Positions 7,122-16,358 of a stretch of 34,827 bases of DNA are shown here, piece by piece. Numbering within the stretch: the first letter of the stretch is position 1; the number at the start of each line of letters is the position of its first letter. Source of the DNA: Aphanocapsa sp. GSE-SYN-MK-11-07L (GTDB lineage Bacteria; Cyanobacteriota; Cyanobacteriia; Thermosynechococcales; Thermosynechococcaceae); contig JAHHGS010000120.1 of the NCBI GenBank assembly GCA_019359715.1, positions 1 through 34,827 of the forward strand, in the 5' to 3' direction. Both the position numbers and the translations under genes were made by a program. The notes under the pieces were generated by a model. That model saw only the letters and a list, made by a program, of their open reading frames with translations, did no database searches and had not been told where the DNA came from.

Positions 7122-9347
7122 ATGATTAGTCAAACCTTTGGGCGGCGGTACAACTGGATTATGAGCGCCACGTTTGCCGTGGTGGTGGTTGTTTCGGCCG
7201 GGATTGTTTATTTGGGATTTCGGGTTAAATATCAAGAGCAAATCGTAGACCTGCGGGACAAGTTTCAGGAGCGGGCAGATAATCTCGACCATTTTTTAGA
7301 AATTACCACTAGCCGGGTTGACGCCTTGCAGCTTCAGGCCAATACCGCCTTAGACTTGAGCGCTGACCGCCCGCCCCTAGTATCGGTGTTTAACCAAGTC
7401 CAAGAATTACCTGGTCAGCAGTTTTTTGTCATGGATCAAGTTCGATCGCCCTTAACCTCAGAGATGGTGGGCAACTTGACCGGACAGGGTGAGTTGAGCG
7501 ATCGCTCGGCCGACTTTCAGCGCGAACTGAACATGGCCCTCAACCTCAATTCCAGCTTTCAGGCTACAAAGCGAACCGTGCCAAATATTGCCTGGGTTTA
7601 CTACACCTCTAAACAAGGGTTTATCAATCTCTATCCTTGGCAGCCTTCGCGGATTGCTCGGTTCGCTGATCAAATGTATCAGCAAGAATACTTCCGCTTA
7701 GCCTTGCCCCGAAATAACCCCCTCCGGCAGCGGTTTTGGACGCAAGCCTACATTGATACCTCTGGCAAAGGACTAATGGTAACCGTGGCTGCACCAGTTT
7801 ATCTGAAGGATGAGTTTCGGGGCACTGTGGCCTTGGATGTCACCCTGGATGCCCTGAATCAGTTTGTCAAAAACTTTGATGACTTTCAGGGCAGCCTGTT
7901 TGTGATCAATCAGCAGCAGCAACTGCTGGCTCACCCCAGTTTGGTCAGTTCTGCTGACCTTGAAGTAAAATCGGCGGCGATCGCCTTTCCAGAAGAACTT
8001 CAAAATCGAGTTCAGTTCAATCAACCGGGCTTACAAATCGAGCAAATTGGCGATTATTTGGTGGTGTCTGAACAACTCAAGCACGCTCCTTGGCGGCTAG
8101 TTTGGTGGGTGCCGACGGGAACCATTGTCCACAATTTGCTGACTCAAACGGCTCTTGGCGCTGGGTCGCTCCTGGTTGGCTTACTGCTGATGCTGGCGAT
8201 CGCCAACTGGCTGACCCGGCGAGAGTTCATTGCCCCAGCCATGCAGCTTCTAGCCCATATTGAGCAAGAAAGCCAGGAATTGGGCGCTGATCTAGCCCTC
8301 GTCCCGCCGAAACCGAGCTACATTCCGACCAACTGGCGACCTTGGTTTGAAACCATTTCGGCAGCCTTTGCCCAAAATCGGGCCTTGCTCAGAGAGCTTC
8401 AGCAAAAAGCCGAATCCTTGTTGCTGGCTAGAAATAGCCTCGCAGAAGCCAACCGCACCCTAGAGCAAAAGGTCAGCGATCGCACAGCCCAGCTTGTGAA
8501 GGCAATGCAGGAGGCAGATCAAGCCCGATCGGCGGCCGAAGCGGCCAATCAGTCTAAGAGCACCTTTTTGGCCAACATGAGCCATGAACTGAGAACGCCA
8601 ATGAACGCGATTATTGGCTATAGCGAAATGCTGATTGAAGAAGCCGCCGAACGTGAACCGGCCGAGTTTGTGCCCGACTTAGAAAAAATCCAGATCGCTG
8701 GCAAGCACCTGCTATCTCTGATCAACGACATTTTAGATTTGTCGAAAATTGAAGCGGGGCGGATGGAGTTATATTTAGAAACCTTTGATCTAACTAACCT
8801 GATTCAGCAAGTCGTCGCTACGATTCAACCTTTGCTGACCAAGAACAACAACATATTTAAGCTCAACAGCGCTGCCGATTTGGGTCAAATCCGAGCAGAC
8901 TTAACGAAAGTCCGCCAGAGCCTGCTCAACCTCCTCAGCAACGCCTGTAAATTCACCCAAAACGGCACGATTACATTGACGGTTACTCGCGATCAAATGC
9001 CCAATTCCCTGGGGGACGGCCAAGCCGTTCGTGCAGCGTCTCCGCTGGGGAAAGGCAATGCAGACACAATTCAATTTAAGATCAGCGACACCGGCATTGG
9101 CATGACTCCAGAGCAAATGAACAAGCTGTTTCAACCCTTTACCCAGGCAGATGCTTCAACCACGCGACGCTATGGCGGCACCGGGCTAGGGCTGGCGATT
9201 ACTCAGCATTTTTGCCAATTGATGGGGGGCGAAATTACCCTAGATAGCCAGTTGGGCCAAGGCACAACCTTTACAATTGATCTGCCCGCTGAAGTTTCAA
9301 ATCCTGGCGCCACAGCTTCTGTCAGCAACTTTGACTCTAACCCCTGA
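7122..9347 (+). CDS. Membrane sensor histidine kinase with extracytoplasmic dCache-like domain
   Basis: A 741-aa kinase. Transmembrane helix 1 lies at about 14-33, then a roughly 300-residue periplasmic sensor with dCache character ([35 protein letters not shown]), transmembrane helix 2 at about 343-364, a coiled coil at about 425-475, HisKA with phospho-acceptor His488 in [11 protein letters not shown]-box [12 protein letters not shown] (601-612), G1 box ISDTGIGM (about 654) and G2 box GTGLGLAI (about 685). It should autophosphorylate on ligand binding and pass the phosphate to a response regulator. No receiver domain is fused and none is encoded nearby, so the partner is elsewhere. The ligand is unknown. 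The Shine-Dalgarno is weak. Confidence 0.92.
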   Translation: MISQTFGRRYNWIMSATFAVVVVVSAGIVYLGFRVKYQEQIVDLRDKFQERADNLDHFLEITTSRVDALQLQANTALDLSADRPPLVSVFNQVQELPGQQFFVMDQVRSPLTSEMVGNLTGQGELSDRSADFQRELNMALNLNSSFQATKRTVPNIAWVYYTSKQGFINLYPWQPSRIARFADQMYQQEYFRLALPRNNPLRQRFWTQAYIDTSGKGLMVTVAAPVYLKDEFRGTVALDVTLDALNQFVKNFDDFQGSLFVINQQQQLLAHPSLVSSADLEVKSAAIAFPEELQNRVQFNQPGLQIEQIGDYLVVSEQLKHAPWRLVWWVPTGTIVHNLLTQTALGAGSLLVGLLLMLAIANWLTRREFIAPAMQLLAHIEQESQELGADLALVPPKPSYIPTNWRPWFETISAAFAQNRALLRELQQKAESLLLARNSLAEANRTLEQKVSDRTAQLVKAMQEADQARSAAEAANQSKSTFLANMSHELRTPMNAIIGYSEMLIEEAAEREPAEFVPDLEKIQIAGKHLLSLINDILDLSKIEAGRMELYLETFDLTNLIQQVVATIQPLLTKNNNIFKLNSAADLGQIRADLTKVRQSLLNLLSNACKFTQNGTITLTVTRDQMPNSLGDGQAVRAASPLGKGNADTIQFKISDTGIGMTPEQMNKLFQPFTQADASTTRRYGGTGLGLAITQHFCQLMGGEITLDSQLGQGTTFTIDLPAEVSNPGATASVSNFDSNP

Positions 9348-9487
9348 CTGGCTGATTGATTATCTGTAGTTAGCTCTGAAACATCGGGACTCAACTTGTT
9401 GGCTGCCTGCTGCTAACCTTTGATCTGTGCTCCCTGACCTGTAGCAGAGGAATGAAGCCTTCTCGATGACAACGATCGCCGTTAACC

Positions 9488-9557
9488 ATTGAGCAGCGAC
9501 ACATCAGACTCCTAGTCATCACTGGTAATAATTGAGTAGCGACACACCAGATTCCCA
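9488..9557 (+). promoter_or_regulatory. Imperfect 27-bp direct repeat upstream of the DUF928 gene
   Basis: Two copies start at 9488 and 9531, both beginning ATTGAG(C/T)AGCGACACA, with 23 of 27 bases the same and a period of 43 bp, about four helical turns. The second copy ends 10 bp before the ATG at 9567. The pair may be a regulator-binding site or a 5'-leader feature; its role is inferred only from position. Confidence 0.45.
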
Positions 9558-9566
9558 AACAAAGTC

Positions 9567-10484
9567 ATGAAACAACTTCCCTGGATCAGTTATTGTTCGC
9601 TGTTTCTAGTAGCTAGCGGGCTAATTTCGCCTGCTTTGGCCCAAAGCGGTTTTCCGAGTCCACCCTTATTAGCTCAAACCAAACCACAGTACGACCAACT
9701 GATGCGTCAAGGTTACAGCGCAACCGCCAAAAGAGACTACCACAACGCCCTGATTTTTTTCCGGCAGGCAGAGCGCTTACGACCCAGCGATCGCTATGCG
9801 ATGGTGGCGATTCGGAATGTGAGTCTGTATGTGCGCCGCGGTCAGGTTAAAACTCCTCTCTTTATCGCCTCTGGGAGCGGGGCACCGATTAACCGGGTTC
9901 CTGGGGCAACCAGAGGGGCCAAAAGCTGTCTTGGTCAGGATGCTTGTTTAACTGCTTTGCTGCCTGAAACCGATCCAGAGCTACTGATGACTGCGGCAGA
10001 CTACCCGATTTTACTGTTTTATATTCCGCAAACCTCTGCCCAGGTGATGGAAGTCCGGTTTTTTGATCAAGGCCAGCTTTATCAAGCCAGTTTCAAACCC
10101 CCTCAGACAGCCGGGATTGTCGGCGTTTCCGTTGCGAGCCTCAAAAACGCTGCCGGAGAAAATTTGCCCCCGCTGAAAGTTGAGCAGCAATATAAATGGG
10201 ACTGCACATTGATTGTCGATTTAGATGATCCTTCCAGCAATGTAACGGTGAATGGCACAATTACTCGCGCCAGTCTAAATCCCGAATTAGCAAAGATTTT
10301 AAACCAAGCCCCGGTGGGCGATCGCCTATCTCTCTACGCCACGAATAATCTCTGGTACGATTTGATTTCTAGCTTGTATCTTGAGCGCAAAGCCGATCCG
10401 AACAATGCCGGACTGGTTGAAGAATGGACTGCCATCCTTGAAACAGTCAAACTTGGCGACTATGCTTTGTCTCCTCTGCTGTGA
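9567..10484 (+). CDS. Secreted DUF928 protein with N-terminal TPR-like segment
   Basis: A 305-aa protein: signal peptide 1-26 ending in ISPALAQ, a TPR-like helical pair (YDQLMRQGYSATAKRDYHNA, then FFRQAERLRP), then a DUF928 domain. The DUF928 marks are RGAKSCLGQDACLTALLPE, YPILLFYIPQTSAQ, a T-A-G-I-V turn, and QYKWDCTLIVDLDDPSSNV. DUF928 is found almost only in cyanobacteria and its function is unknown; export to the periplasm or outer-membrane region is likely. The TPR-like N-terminus is an addition to the usual domain. The direct repeat just upstream may regulate it. Confidence 0.75.
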   Translation: MKQLPWISYCSLFLVASGLISPALAQSGFPSPPLLAQTKPQYDQLMRQGYSATAKRDYHNALIFFRQAERLRPSDRYAMVAIRNVSLYVRRGQVKTPLFIASGSGAPINRVPGATRGAKSCLGQDACLTALLPETDPELLMTAADYPILLFYIPQTSAQVMEVRFFDQGQLYQASFKPPQTAGIVGVSVASLKNAAGENLPPLKVEQQYKWDCTLIVDLDDPSSNVTVNGTITRASLNPELAKILNQAPVGDRLSLYATNNLWYDLISSLYLERKADPNNAGLVEEWTAILETVKLGDYALSPLL

Positions 10485-10658
10485 CTGACTTCGCTCGATT
10501 CTGTACTTGCACTAGCAACTGCGAGAATGTTGACGCAGTTCCGGCTGGGGGGTGGGGCAGTTTTTAGGTAAGATCTAAGTCAGCGCGAGTCGTCATCCAC
10601 CGCAGGCAGGTTGGCAGACATTTTAGATTTGACGGCATCTGTAAATTTGGGGCACACA

Positions 10659-11060
10659 ATGGGAAAGTTAGAGAACTTGGTTTTGCTGGCGGAAGATGAA
10701 CTGACCCAGTACAGCACAGATGCTCGCAAAATTGAAAAATTGCGCCAAAAGATTGGGCTGCTTGTTCCAATGGCAGAGCAAACTCAAATTAAACAGACGC
10801 TACAAGCTGAGATGCCCACCGATCCAATCAGCAAAATAATTGAAAACCAGCGGCAAGCGGTTGCTCTGCCGTTCTGGGGCATTGCTGGACTGGGGTTACT
10901 GCTAGGAATTTCTTTCTCACAGCCGCTTGATTTTATTGCGACTGCGGCCGGGGGGGCGATCGCCTTTAAAGTTCAACAACTGGGTTGGCAACTCCAGGCC
11001 AAGCGATTAGTCTTACAAACCCTAGAAGAGATTGAAAGTAGCCTCAAAGAAAATCGATAG
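10659..11060 (+). CDS. Small membrane protein of unknown function
   Basis: About 133 aa from the ATG at 10659, which has GGGG about 6 nt upstream. A TTG at 10611 in the same frame would add 16 residues but has no well-placed ribosome-binding site. The N-terminal half is helical and charged (LENLVLLAEDELTQY, then RKIEKLRQKIGLLVPM), followed by one hydrophobic hairpin (LPFWGIAGLGLLLGISFS, then a second stretch around FIATAAGGAIAF), and a basic/acidic helical tail. It could be a membrane-anchored coiled-coil protein. I recognise no family. A strong hairpin follows about 90 bp downstream. Confidence 0.6.
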   Translation: MGKLENLVLLAEDELTQYSTDARKIEKLRQKIGLLVPMAEQTQIKQTLQAEMPTDPISKIIENQRQAVALPFWGIAGLGLLLGISFSQPLDFIATAAGGAIAFKVQQLGWQLQAKRLVLQTLEEIESSLKENR

Positions 11061-11147
11061 CGCGCCCTGATGTTATAAACAGAGTCTTTTATCCGCCATT
11101 AGCCGCCTCTACAATGGCTTTGGTTGCTTCTTCTAACCCCTATCCAT

Positions 11148-11195
11148 CAACAAATCAGCAGAAGGGAGTAATCGCCTCCTTCTACTGATTTGTTG
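11148..11195 (+). terminator. Long hairpin, probable transcription terminator
   Basis: The arms 11148-11168 and 11175-11195 pair over about 18 of 21 positions (CAACAAATCAG with CTGATTTGTTG at the base) around a 6-nt loop, followed by TTTAA. It lies between the small membrane-protein gene and the AraC regulator and would separate their transcripts. The T-tract is short, so termination efficiency is uncertain. Confidence 0.65.
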
Positions 11196-11263
11196 TTTAA
11201 TGCGAATAATTCTTAGTATAAAATCTTACTAATTTAATTTATGTAAATCAGGTCAAGCGCTAG

Positions 11264-12298
11264 ATGACAATTACTCTTTCAGTGAGTGAGTGGGGAAATG
11301 ATTGGCAGCCGAATGATGGGGCAGATGATAGTTTTGGATTAAGCGATCGCAGGGCATTGCGCCAAATCGAGCACCCAGATCCGACAGACTTGCAAGATGT
11401 GATCTACTGGTGTCAACCGCAGTATGGGCGGGGCTACCATCGACTGATTGAAATGCCTGGAATCAGCATCCGGATTTTTAATGAACTCCTCTACGAGACT
11501 CTGTTGATTCAACCGGAAGAGAGCGGGATAGGGGAAACCAGCGATGATTTAGAGTTTGGATTCAATCTCTCAGGCAGTGCTAGTTGGCGGGATGCCCCTA
11601 TGAACTTTGTGGATGGCATCTGTGGCGGTTTCGGGGAAGATAGTGAACCAGAGGCCTATCTAATTTCTGGGCAAAACCATCTACTCAAGGTAGATGTGCA
11701 TGTGAAGCCAGCCTATTTCCTCCAGCGTTTTTTAGAGAGTGGGTCGAATGCAGCTTTCGAGCCGATCTCACAATTTTTTGCGGACAGACACGAACCCTAT
11801 TTTACCCAATACGGCCCAATCACACCCCTAATGAAGCTAGTGCTTGAACAACTGATACACTGTCCGTTTCAGGGATTCACCAAGCGCATTTACTTGGAAA
11901 GTAAATGCCTAGAGTTAATTGCGCTGAAGCTAGCGCAAATGGCAAGTCCTGAGCAAAGCCCTTCCTCCTCTTGTCTTAAACCAGAGGATATAGAACGGAT
12001 CTATTATGCTCAGGCAGTTTTGCAGCAAAACTATACTGACCCGCCTTCACTACTGGATTTAGCTCGACAGGTTAGACTGAACGATCGCAAACTCAAGCAA
12101 GGCTTTCGAGAAGTCTTCGGCACCACTGTATTCGGGTATTTACATGATTATCGGATGAAGCAAGCCCAGCAGCTTTTGGCAACAAAACGAATGAATATCA
12201 ACGAGATTGGAAGAGCAGTCGGGTACGCTAGCCGGAGTGCATTCTATACGGCTTTCAAGAAAAAATTTGGCATTAACCCCAGCAACTATCTGAGTTGA
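11264..12298 (+). CDS. AraC-family transcriptional regulator, PchR-like
   Basis: A 344-aa regulator with a C-terminal AraC/XylS DNA-binding domain of two helix-turn-helices: SLLDLARQVRLNDRKLKQGF (about 262-281) and INEIGRAVGYASRSAFYTAF (about 312-331), ending in the usual FGINPSNYL. The N-terminal 230 residues match the effector domain of siderophore-responsive regulators of the PchR type in layout. It is followed in the same direction by a TonB receptor, the classic arrangement in which the regulator senses a ferric siderophore and turns on its receptor. The iron link is inference from context. It starts at ATG 11264 with a weak ribosome-binding site, in an AT-rich upstream region. Confidence 0.88.
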   Translation: MTITLSVSEWGNDWQPNDGADDSFGLSDRRALRQIEHPDPTDLQDVIYWCQPQYGRGYHRLIEMPGISIRIFNELLYETLLIQPEESGIGETSDDLEFGFNLSGSASWRDAPMNFVDGICGGFGEDSEPEAYLISGQNHLLKVDVHVKPAYFLQRFLESGSNAAFEPISQFFADRHEPYFTQYGPITPLMKLVLEQLIHCPFQGFTKRIYLESKCLELIALKLAQMASPEQSPSSSCLKPEDIERIYYAQAVLQQNYTDPPSLLDLARQVRLNDRKLKQGFREVFGTTVFGYLHDYRMKQAQQLLATKRMNINEIGRAVGYASRSAFYTAFKKKFGINPSNYLS

Positions 12299-12460
12299 TC
12301 CCTATGCTGGCAAACTTAACCTTGATGCCTGACCCTGAAGGTGCATCACATTGTCTTTCCGCCCAGATCACATAGCTGCGGGGTGATTTGACACCTTTTG
12401 CGTTTCCAAACCAGACATTAGCAATCATCTGGAATGGGTTGCATCCGCGTTAGAGCAGCT

Positions 12461-12501
12461 AAAAAGTCCGGCTGGAGAACAAAAAAGTCCGGTTGGAGAA
12501 C
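12461..12501 (+). promoter_or_regulatory. Tandem 21-bp repeat, probable AraC-type operator
   Basis: Two nearly identical 20-bp units at 12461-12480 and 12482-12501 (AAAAAGTCCGG, then C or T, then TGGAGAAC) differ at one base and are offset by 21 bp, exactly two helical turns. AraC-family proteins bind such direct repeats. The pair lies in the 341-bp gap between the AraC gene and the TonB receptor, about 140 bp before the receptor ATG. The rest of this gap holds no gene I can see; AT-rich sequence at 12536-12570 could contain the promoter and a Fur site, but I could not define either. Confidence 0.65.
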
Positions 12502-12639
12502 ATTGTGCGGTTTCAGGACTAACGCCTAACCTGTATATTTCTAAGAATATTTCTCAATTCTGAACCCAAGCAGTTACCTTTTATTGCAGAAAAAACTGAT
12601 GTTCAGGTGATGAATATGTTGATTATTGTGTGAGGAGAA

Positions 12640-15153
12640 ATGGGCAAAAAGCAATTGAGTTTAATTATCCTAGTCGGGGCGATCGCGTCAGTAAATGGGC
12701 AACCTTCCCAAGCAGAACCATCTATACCATCTACTGATAAACAAAATACAGAAATCAAGCAGGCTATCGACCTCAAAGATTTAAGTCAACCGGCGGTAAC
12801 AGTTAAGGACTGGCTAGCCCAAATAGAGACAGATACCGTGCAGGTGATAGGAGTGCAACTCAACCCCTCTGCAACTGGACTACAAATTGTCTTAGAAACT
12901 CAGAATAGCGAGTTCCTAACCGTCGATGCAACACAATTCCGCGCGGAAGGCAATCGCTTAATTGCAGACATCTCAAATGCTGTTTTGTCCTTACCCGATG
13001 CTCAATCTTTCAAGGGAGAAACTCCCACCCCAGAGATTGCCACAGTGCAGGTAACGCAACTTGATGCCAGCCGGATTCAGATCATTGTGACTGGCAAAGA
13101 TGCCCTACCCAAATCAGAGGTAACGCTGAAGGCAGGCGAGTTGATCTACACCCTTAACCCCGCCGATGAAGAAGCTGACGAAGAAATTATCGTCACAGGT
13201 CAAGGACAAGAGGGTTACTTCGTCCCCGATTCTTCAACAGCGACCAGAACTGACACTCCCATTCGGGATATTCCTGCCTCGATTCAAGTCATTCCCCGCC
13301 AAGTGCTTGAGGATCAGAATGTAGAGCGATTACAAGATGCCCTGCAAAATGTTAGCGGTGTGACTAAGCGGGGAAACTATGGTGGTGGTGCCGCAGGGGG
13401 ATTTGTGATTCGGGGCTTTACGCAGGAAGGGAATTTTAGAAATGGACTGCGCGATAATAATTTCTATGCCTTCCCTGAGATTGCCAACATCGAGCGAGTA
13501 GAAGTCCTCAAAGGCCCTGCTTCAATTCTATTTGGTCAGGTTGAACCCGGTGGCATCGTTAATATTGTAACTAAGCAACCCTTGAGTGACCCCTACTATG
13601 CGCTGGAGTTTACCGCCGGGAACTATAACTTCTATCGTCCTAGTTTTGATTTTTCTGGCCCACTGAATGCTGAAAAGACGGTGCTCTATCGACTGAACTT
13701 TGCTTACCAAAACTCTGGAAGTTTTCGCGACTTTTTTAGTACAGAACGCTTTTTCGTTGCGCCAGCGCTGACCTGGAAAATTGGTCAGAATACAACTCTT
13801 GATATTGATTTTGAATACCTCCGGGATAAAACTCCCTTTGATCGAGGGCTGGTGGTACTGGATGATAACTCCCTTGTCCTTCCGATCAATCGTTATCTTA
13901 ATTATCCATCTCTGGATGACTATAGCCAAACAGTTTATAAGGTTAGCTATAGGCTTGAACATCAATTCAGCGACAGTTGGCGCATTCGCAACAGCTTTCT
14001 CCTGTCCTCATTTGACGGAGGCGGGTTAAGTGTAAATACGGCAGGAGAGTTGATAGACAATCAATTTACACCTAGGGAGTACTACGATGATCAATTCATT
14101 ATTCAAAATTATGGAGTCCAAACTGACCTGATTGGAAAATTTAAGACTGGTTTCGTTGAGCATCAGCTACTTCTAGGATTTGATTTCAATCGCAGCACCT
14201 CTTTTTACCAGTATAGGTTTGCTGAATTACCTCCTAATGACATTTTCAATCCAGTCTATGACATTCCTCGTCCTAGCGTTCTTTCAGATACCATTGTCTT
14301 CTCAGATCGTACCGATACCTGGGGAATTTATCTGCAAGATCAAGTCACTTTGTTGAAAAATCTCAAGCTGTTGATTGGAGGGCGGTTTGATTTTTCTACT
14401 CAGAAAAGTCTCGCTGATCCTGCAAGTGAGCAATCTAATGATGCGTTTAGTCCACGGGTGGGAATTGTGTATCAACCCATAGAAGCAATCTCGCTCTATG
14501 CCAGCTATAGCACCTCCTTCCGACCCGTGATTGGTCTTTCCGCTAATAATTCTCCCTTTGACCCAGAAAGAGGCAGACAGTTTGAAGTTGGAATTAAAGG
14601 CGAGTTCTTGAATAATAAATTGTCAGCGACCTTGGCAGCCTTTGAGATTACGAAAAATAATGTCCTGACTACCGATCCGGATGATAGTCGATTCTCGATT
14701 CAAGTGGGGGAGCAACGGAGTCGAGGCATTGAGCTAGACATGATCGGCGAAGTTCTGCCAGGATGGAACATTATTGCAACCTATGCCTATATTGATGCTC
14801 GCGTCACAGAGGATAACGATATTCCAAGTGGGAATCGATTAGACAACTCAGCCCAACATACCGCTAGCCTCTGGACAACTTATGAAGTTCAAGAGGGCAA
14901 TCTGAAAGGTTTTGGCGGAGGTCTGGGATTCTTTTTTGCCGGAAACCGCCCAGGGGATTCATTGAATACCTTTGAACTACCAAGTTACTTTAGAACCGAT
15001 GCTACCGTCTTCTACAAGCGCGATCGCTGGCGACTAGCGCTCAATATCAAAAATCTTTTTAATATTGAGTATTACGAAACGGCTCAGAATAGAAATATTG
15101 TTTATCCTGGTGCACCGTTCACAGTCCAAGGCACAATTTCATGGCAGTTTTAG
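12640..15153 (+). CDS. TonB-dependent siderophore receptor with N-terminal AMIN domain
   Basis: An 837-aa outer-membrane receptor. Order: signal peptide (1-25), an AMIN domain (about 60-170; VQVIGVQLNPSATGLQIVLE), a TonB-box-like EEIIVTG (about 183), a plug domain (about 200-310; PIRDIPASIQVIPRQVL, then GFVIRGFTQEG, ERVEVLKGPASILFG and EPGGIVNIVTK), then a 22-strand-type barrel ending in the terminal Phe typical of outer-membrane proteins (GTISWQF). It should import a ferric siderophore using TonB-ExbBD energy. The AMIN fusion is typical of cyanobacterial receptors and may anchor the protein to peptidoglycan. GGAG precedes the ATG. The ligand is unknown; no siderophore synthesis or ABC-transport gene is in the window. 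Confidence 0.93.
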   Translation: MGKKQLSLIILVGAIASVNGQPSQAEPSIPSTDKQNTEIKQAIDLKDLSQPAVTVKDWLAQIETDTVQVIGVQLNPSATGLQIVLETQNSEFLTVDATQFRAEGNRLIADISNAVLSLPDAQSFKGETPTPEIATVQVTQLDASRIQIIVTGKDALPKSEVTLKAGELIYTLNPADEEADEEIIVTGQGQEGYFVPDSSTATRTDTPIRDIPASIQVIPRQVLEDQNVERLQDALQNVSGVTKRGNYGGGAAGGFVIRGFTQEGNFRNGLRDNNFYAFPEIANIERVEVLKGPASILFGQVEPGGIVNIVTKQPLSDPYYALEFTAGNYNFYRPSFDFSGPLNAEKTVLYRLNFAYQNSGSFRDFFSTERFFVAPALTWKIGQNTTLDIDFEYLRDKTPFDRGLVVLDDNSLVLPINRYLNYPSLDDYSQTVYKVSYRLEHQFSDSWRIRNSFLLSSFDGGGLSVNTAGELIDNQFTPREYYDDQFIIQNYGVQTDLIGKFKTGFVEHQLLLGFDFNRSTSFYQYRFAELPPNDIFNPVYDIPRPSVLSDTIVFSDRTDTWGIYLQDQVTLLKNLKLLIGGRFDFSTQKSLADPASEQSNDAFSPRVGIVYQPIEAISLYASYSTSFRPVIGLSANNSPFDPERGRQFEVGIKGEFLNNKLSATLAAFEITKNNVLTTDPDDSRFSIQVGEQRSRGIELDMIGEVLPGWNIIATYAYIDARVTEDNDIPSGNRLDNSAQHTASLWTTYEVQEGNLKGFGGGLGFFFAGNRPGDSLNTFELPSYFRTDATVFYKRDRWRLALNIKNLFNIEYYETAQNRNIVYPGAPFTVQGTISWQF

Positions 15154-16326
15154 GACGATCGCTCTGAGTCCTTTCACCAAGCGTTCAATCCCTTCGCTAG
15201 CTGTAGCTTGGGTCAAAGCGCCATAGGCTACCCGCAAATAGCAGCCGGTTAGTCCAAACGTATCACCCGGAATCACTGCGACTTGGTAGTCTTGAATCAG
15301 GCGCTGCACCACCGTCATGGCGGGAAGCGGAGTATACACCCGCAGCAGAAAATAGAAGGCTCCGGTGGCGGTCGGAATTGTGCAAATGTCGGTGAGTTCT
15401 TGGAGCGCTTCTAGCATTAGTTGGCGCACCTGAGCGATCGCCACCCGCTTGTCTTGACAGTAGCAAACCCCAACCTGCAAGGCCCCCAGCGCCGCATATT
15501 GAGAGACAACAGGCGGACAAATCAGAATCGTATCCTGAATTTTTTGCACCGCTAAGCTGAGGTGAGCTGGAATCACCATATAGCCAATCCGCCAACTGGC
15601 AAAGCCATAGGCCTTAGAAAGCGAAAAGAGCGAAATTGTCTGGTCAGTCCCTTCTGCGATCGCTCCCGGTGAGAAATGCTGCGCCCCGTCGTAGGTAAAG
15701 TATTCGTAGGCCTCGTCGCTAATGTGATACAGCCCGTGCTCCTGGCAAAGCTGATTGACTTGCCGCAGGCTAGATTCTGGGTAAACCACTCCAGTTGGAT
15801 TATTGGGAGAAATCGTCACGATCGCGCGGGTTTTGCTAGTAATGGCAGCGGCGATCGCCGTCAACAGTAGCTGATAATTGGCATCGGTTTCAACCACCAC
15901 AGGCTGGCAACCCGCTATTGTAATCGCCATCTCGTGATTGAAATAATAAGGAGCGAGCAGAATAATTTGATCGCCGGGCTGAGTAATCGCCAACACAGCA
16001 TTCATAAACCCCATATTGCTACCCGCCGTCACGACGATTTGATCAAGATCGGCGATCGCAATCCTGTTTTCTAGGTTTAACTTGGCTTGAATTAACTCCC
16101 GCAGGGGCAAAATTCCCTGCACAGCTTGGTAGCGATGGAACAGCGGCTCACTCATTGATTCAGTAATTTGAGCGATCGCCTGGGCTGGCGGCCCGTAGTA
16201 AACAACCCCCTGCCCCAGCGAAATCGTGCCGGGCGTTTGCCGAATCAAATCGCCGACGATCGGAATAATTGGCGATTGAACAGATTGCATCCGGGAACTT
16301 AAGGGCTGAAACATGGCGATCGCCAA
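15139..16326 (-). CDS. Class I/II PLP-dependent aminotransferase
   Basis: A 395-aa fold-type I aminotransferase of the AspC/aspartate-tyrosine group. Landmarks are the substrate loop SLGQGVVYYGPP, the SNNPTG-type motif ISPNNPTGVVYP, DEAYEYFTYDG, and the PLP Schiff-base lysine Lys238 in SLSKAYGFASWRIGYM. The C-terminal FGLTGCYLRVAYG holds the arginine that binds the substrate carboxylate. It transfers amino groups between an amino acid and a 2-oxo acid in the cytoplasm; the exact substrate is unclear. The first ATG lies inside a HIP1 site; an ATG four codons later (16314) is also possible. Its last 15 bp overlap the end of the TonB receptor. Confidence 0.9.
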   Translation of the reverse strand: MAIAMFQPLSSRMQSVQSPIIPIVGDLIRQTPGTISLGQGVVYYGPPAQAIAQITESMSEPLFHRYQAVQGILPLRELIQAKLNLENRIAIADLDQIVVTAGSNMGFMNAVLAITQPGDQIILLAPYYFNHEMAITIAGCQPVVVETDANYQLLLTAIAAAITSKTRAIVTISPNNPTGVVYPESSLRQVNQLCQEHGLYHISDEAYEYFTYDGAQHFSPGAIAEGTDQTISLFSLSKAYGFASWRIGYMVIPAHLSLAVQKIQDTILICPPVVSQYAALGALQVGVCYCQDKRVAIAQVRQLMLEALQELTDICTIPTATGAFYFLLRVYTPLPAMTVVQRLIQDYQVAVIPGDTFGLTGCYLRVAYGALTQATASEGIERLVKGLRAIVLKLP

Positions 16327-16358
16327 ACGCGTGGACTTGCGCCCTATACTTTAACCCT

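Noticed and set aside
11200-11260. Fur box before the AraC regulator
   Set aside because: AT-rich sequence has only loose resemblance to the 19-bp Fur palindrome; nothing distinguishes it from chance.
13528-13965. 145-aa minus-strand frame inside the TonB receptor
   Set aside because: It is antisense to the conserved plug-barrel junction; no start signal.
15263-15595. 110-aa minus-strand frame inside the aminotransferase gene
   Set aside because: It is an out-of-frame shadow of a well-conserved PLP enzyme, with no ribosome-binding site and unnatural composition.
16269-16358. Upstream extension of SfsA by 30 residues
   Set aside because: The extension is antisense to the aminotransferase start and lacks SfsA conservation; the ATG at 16359 gives the standard N-terminus.
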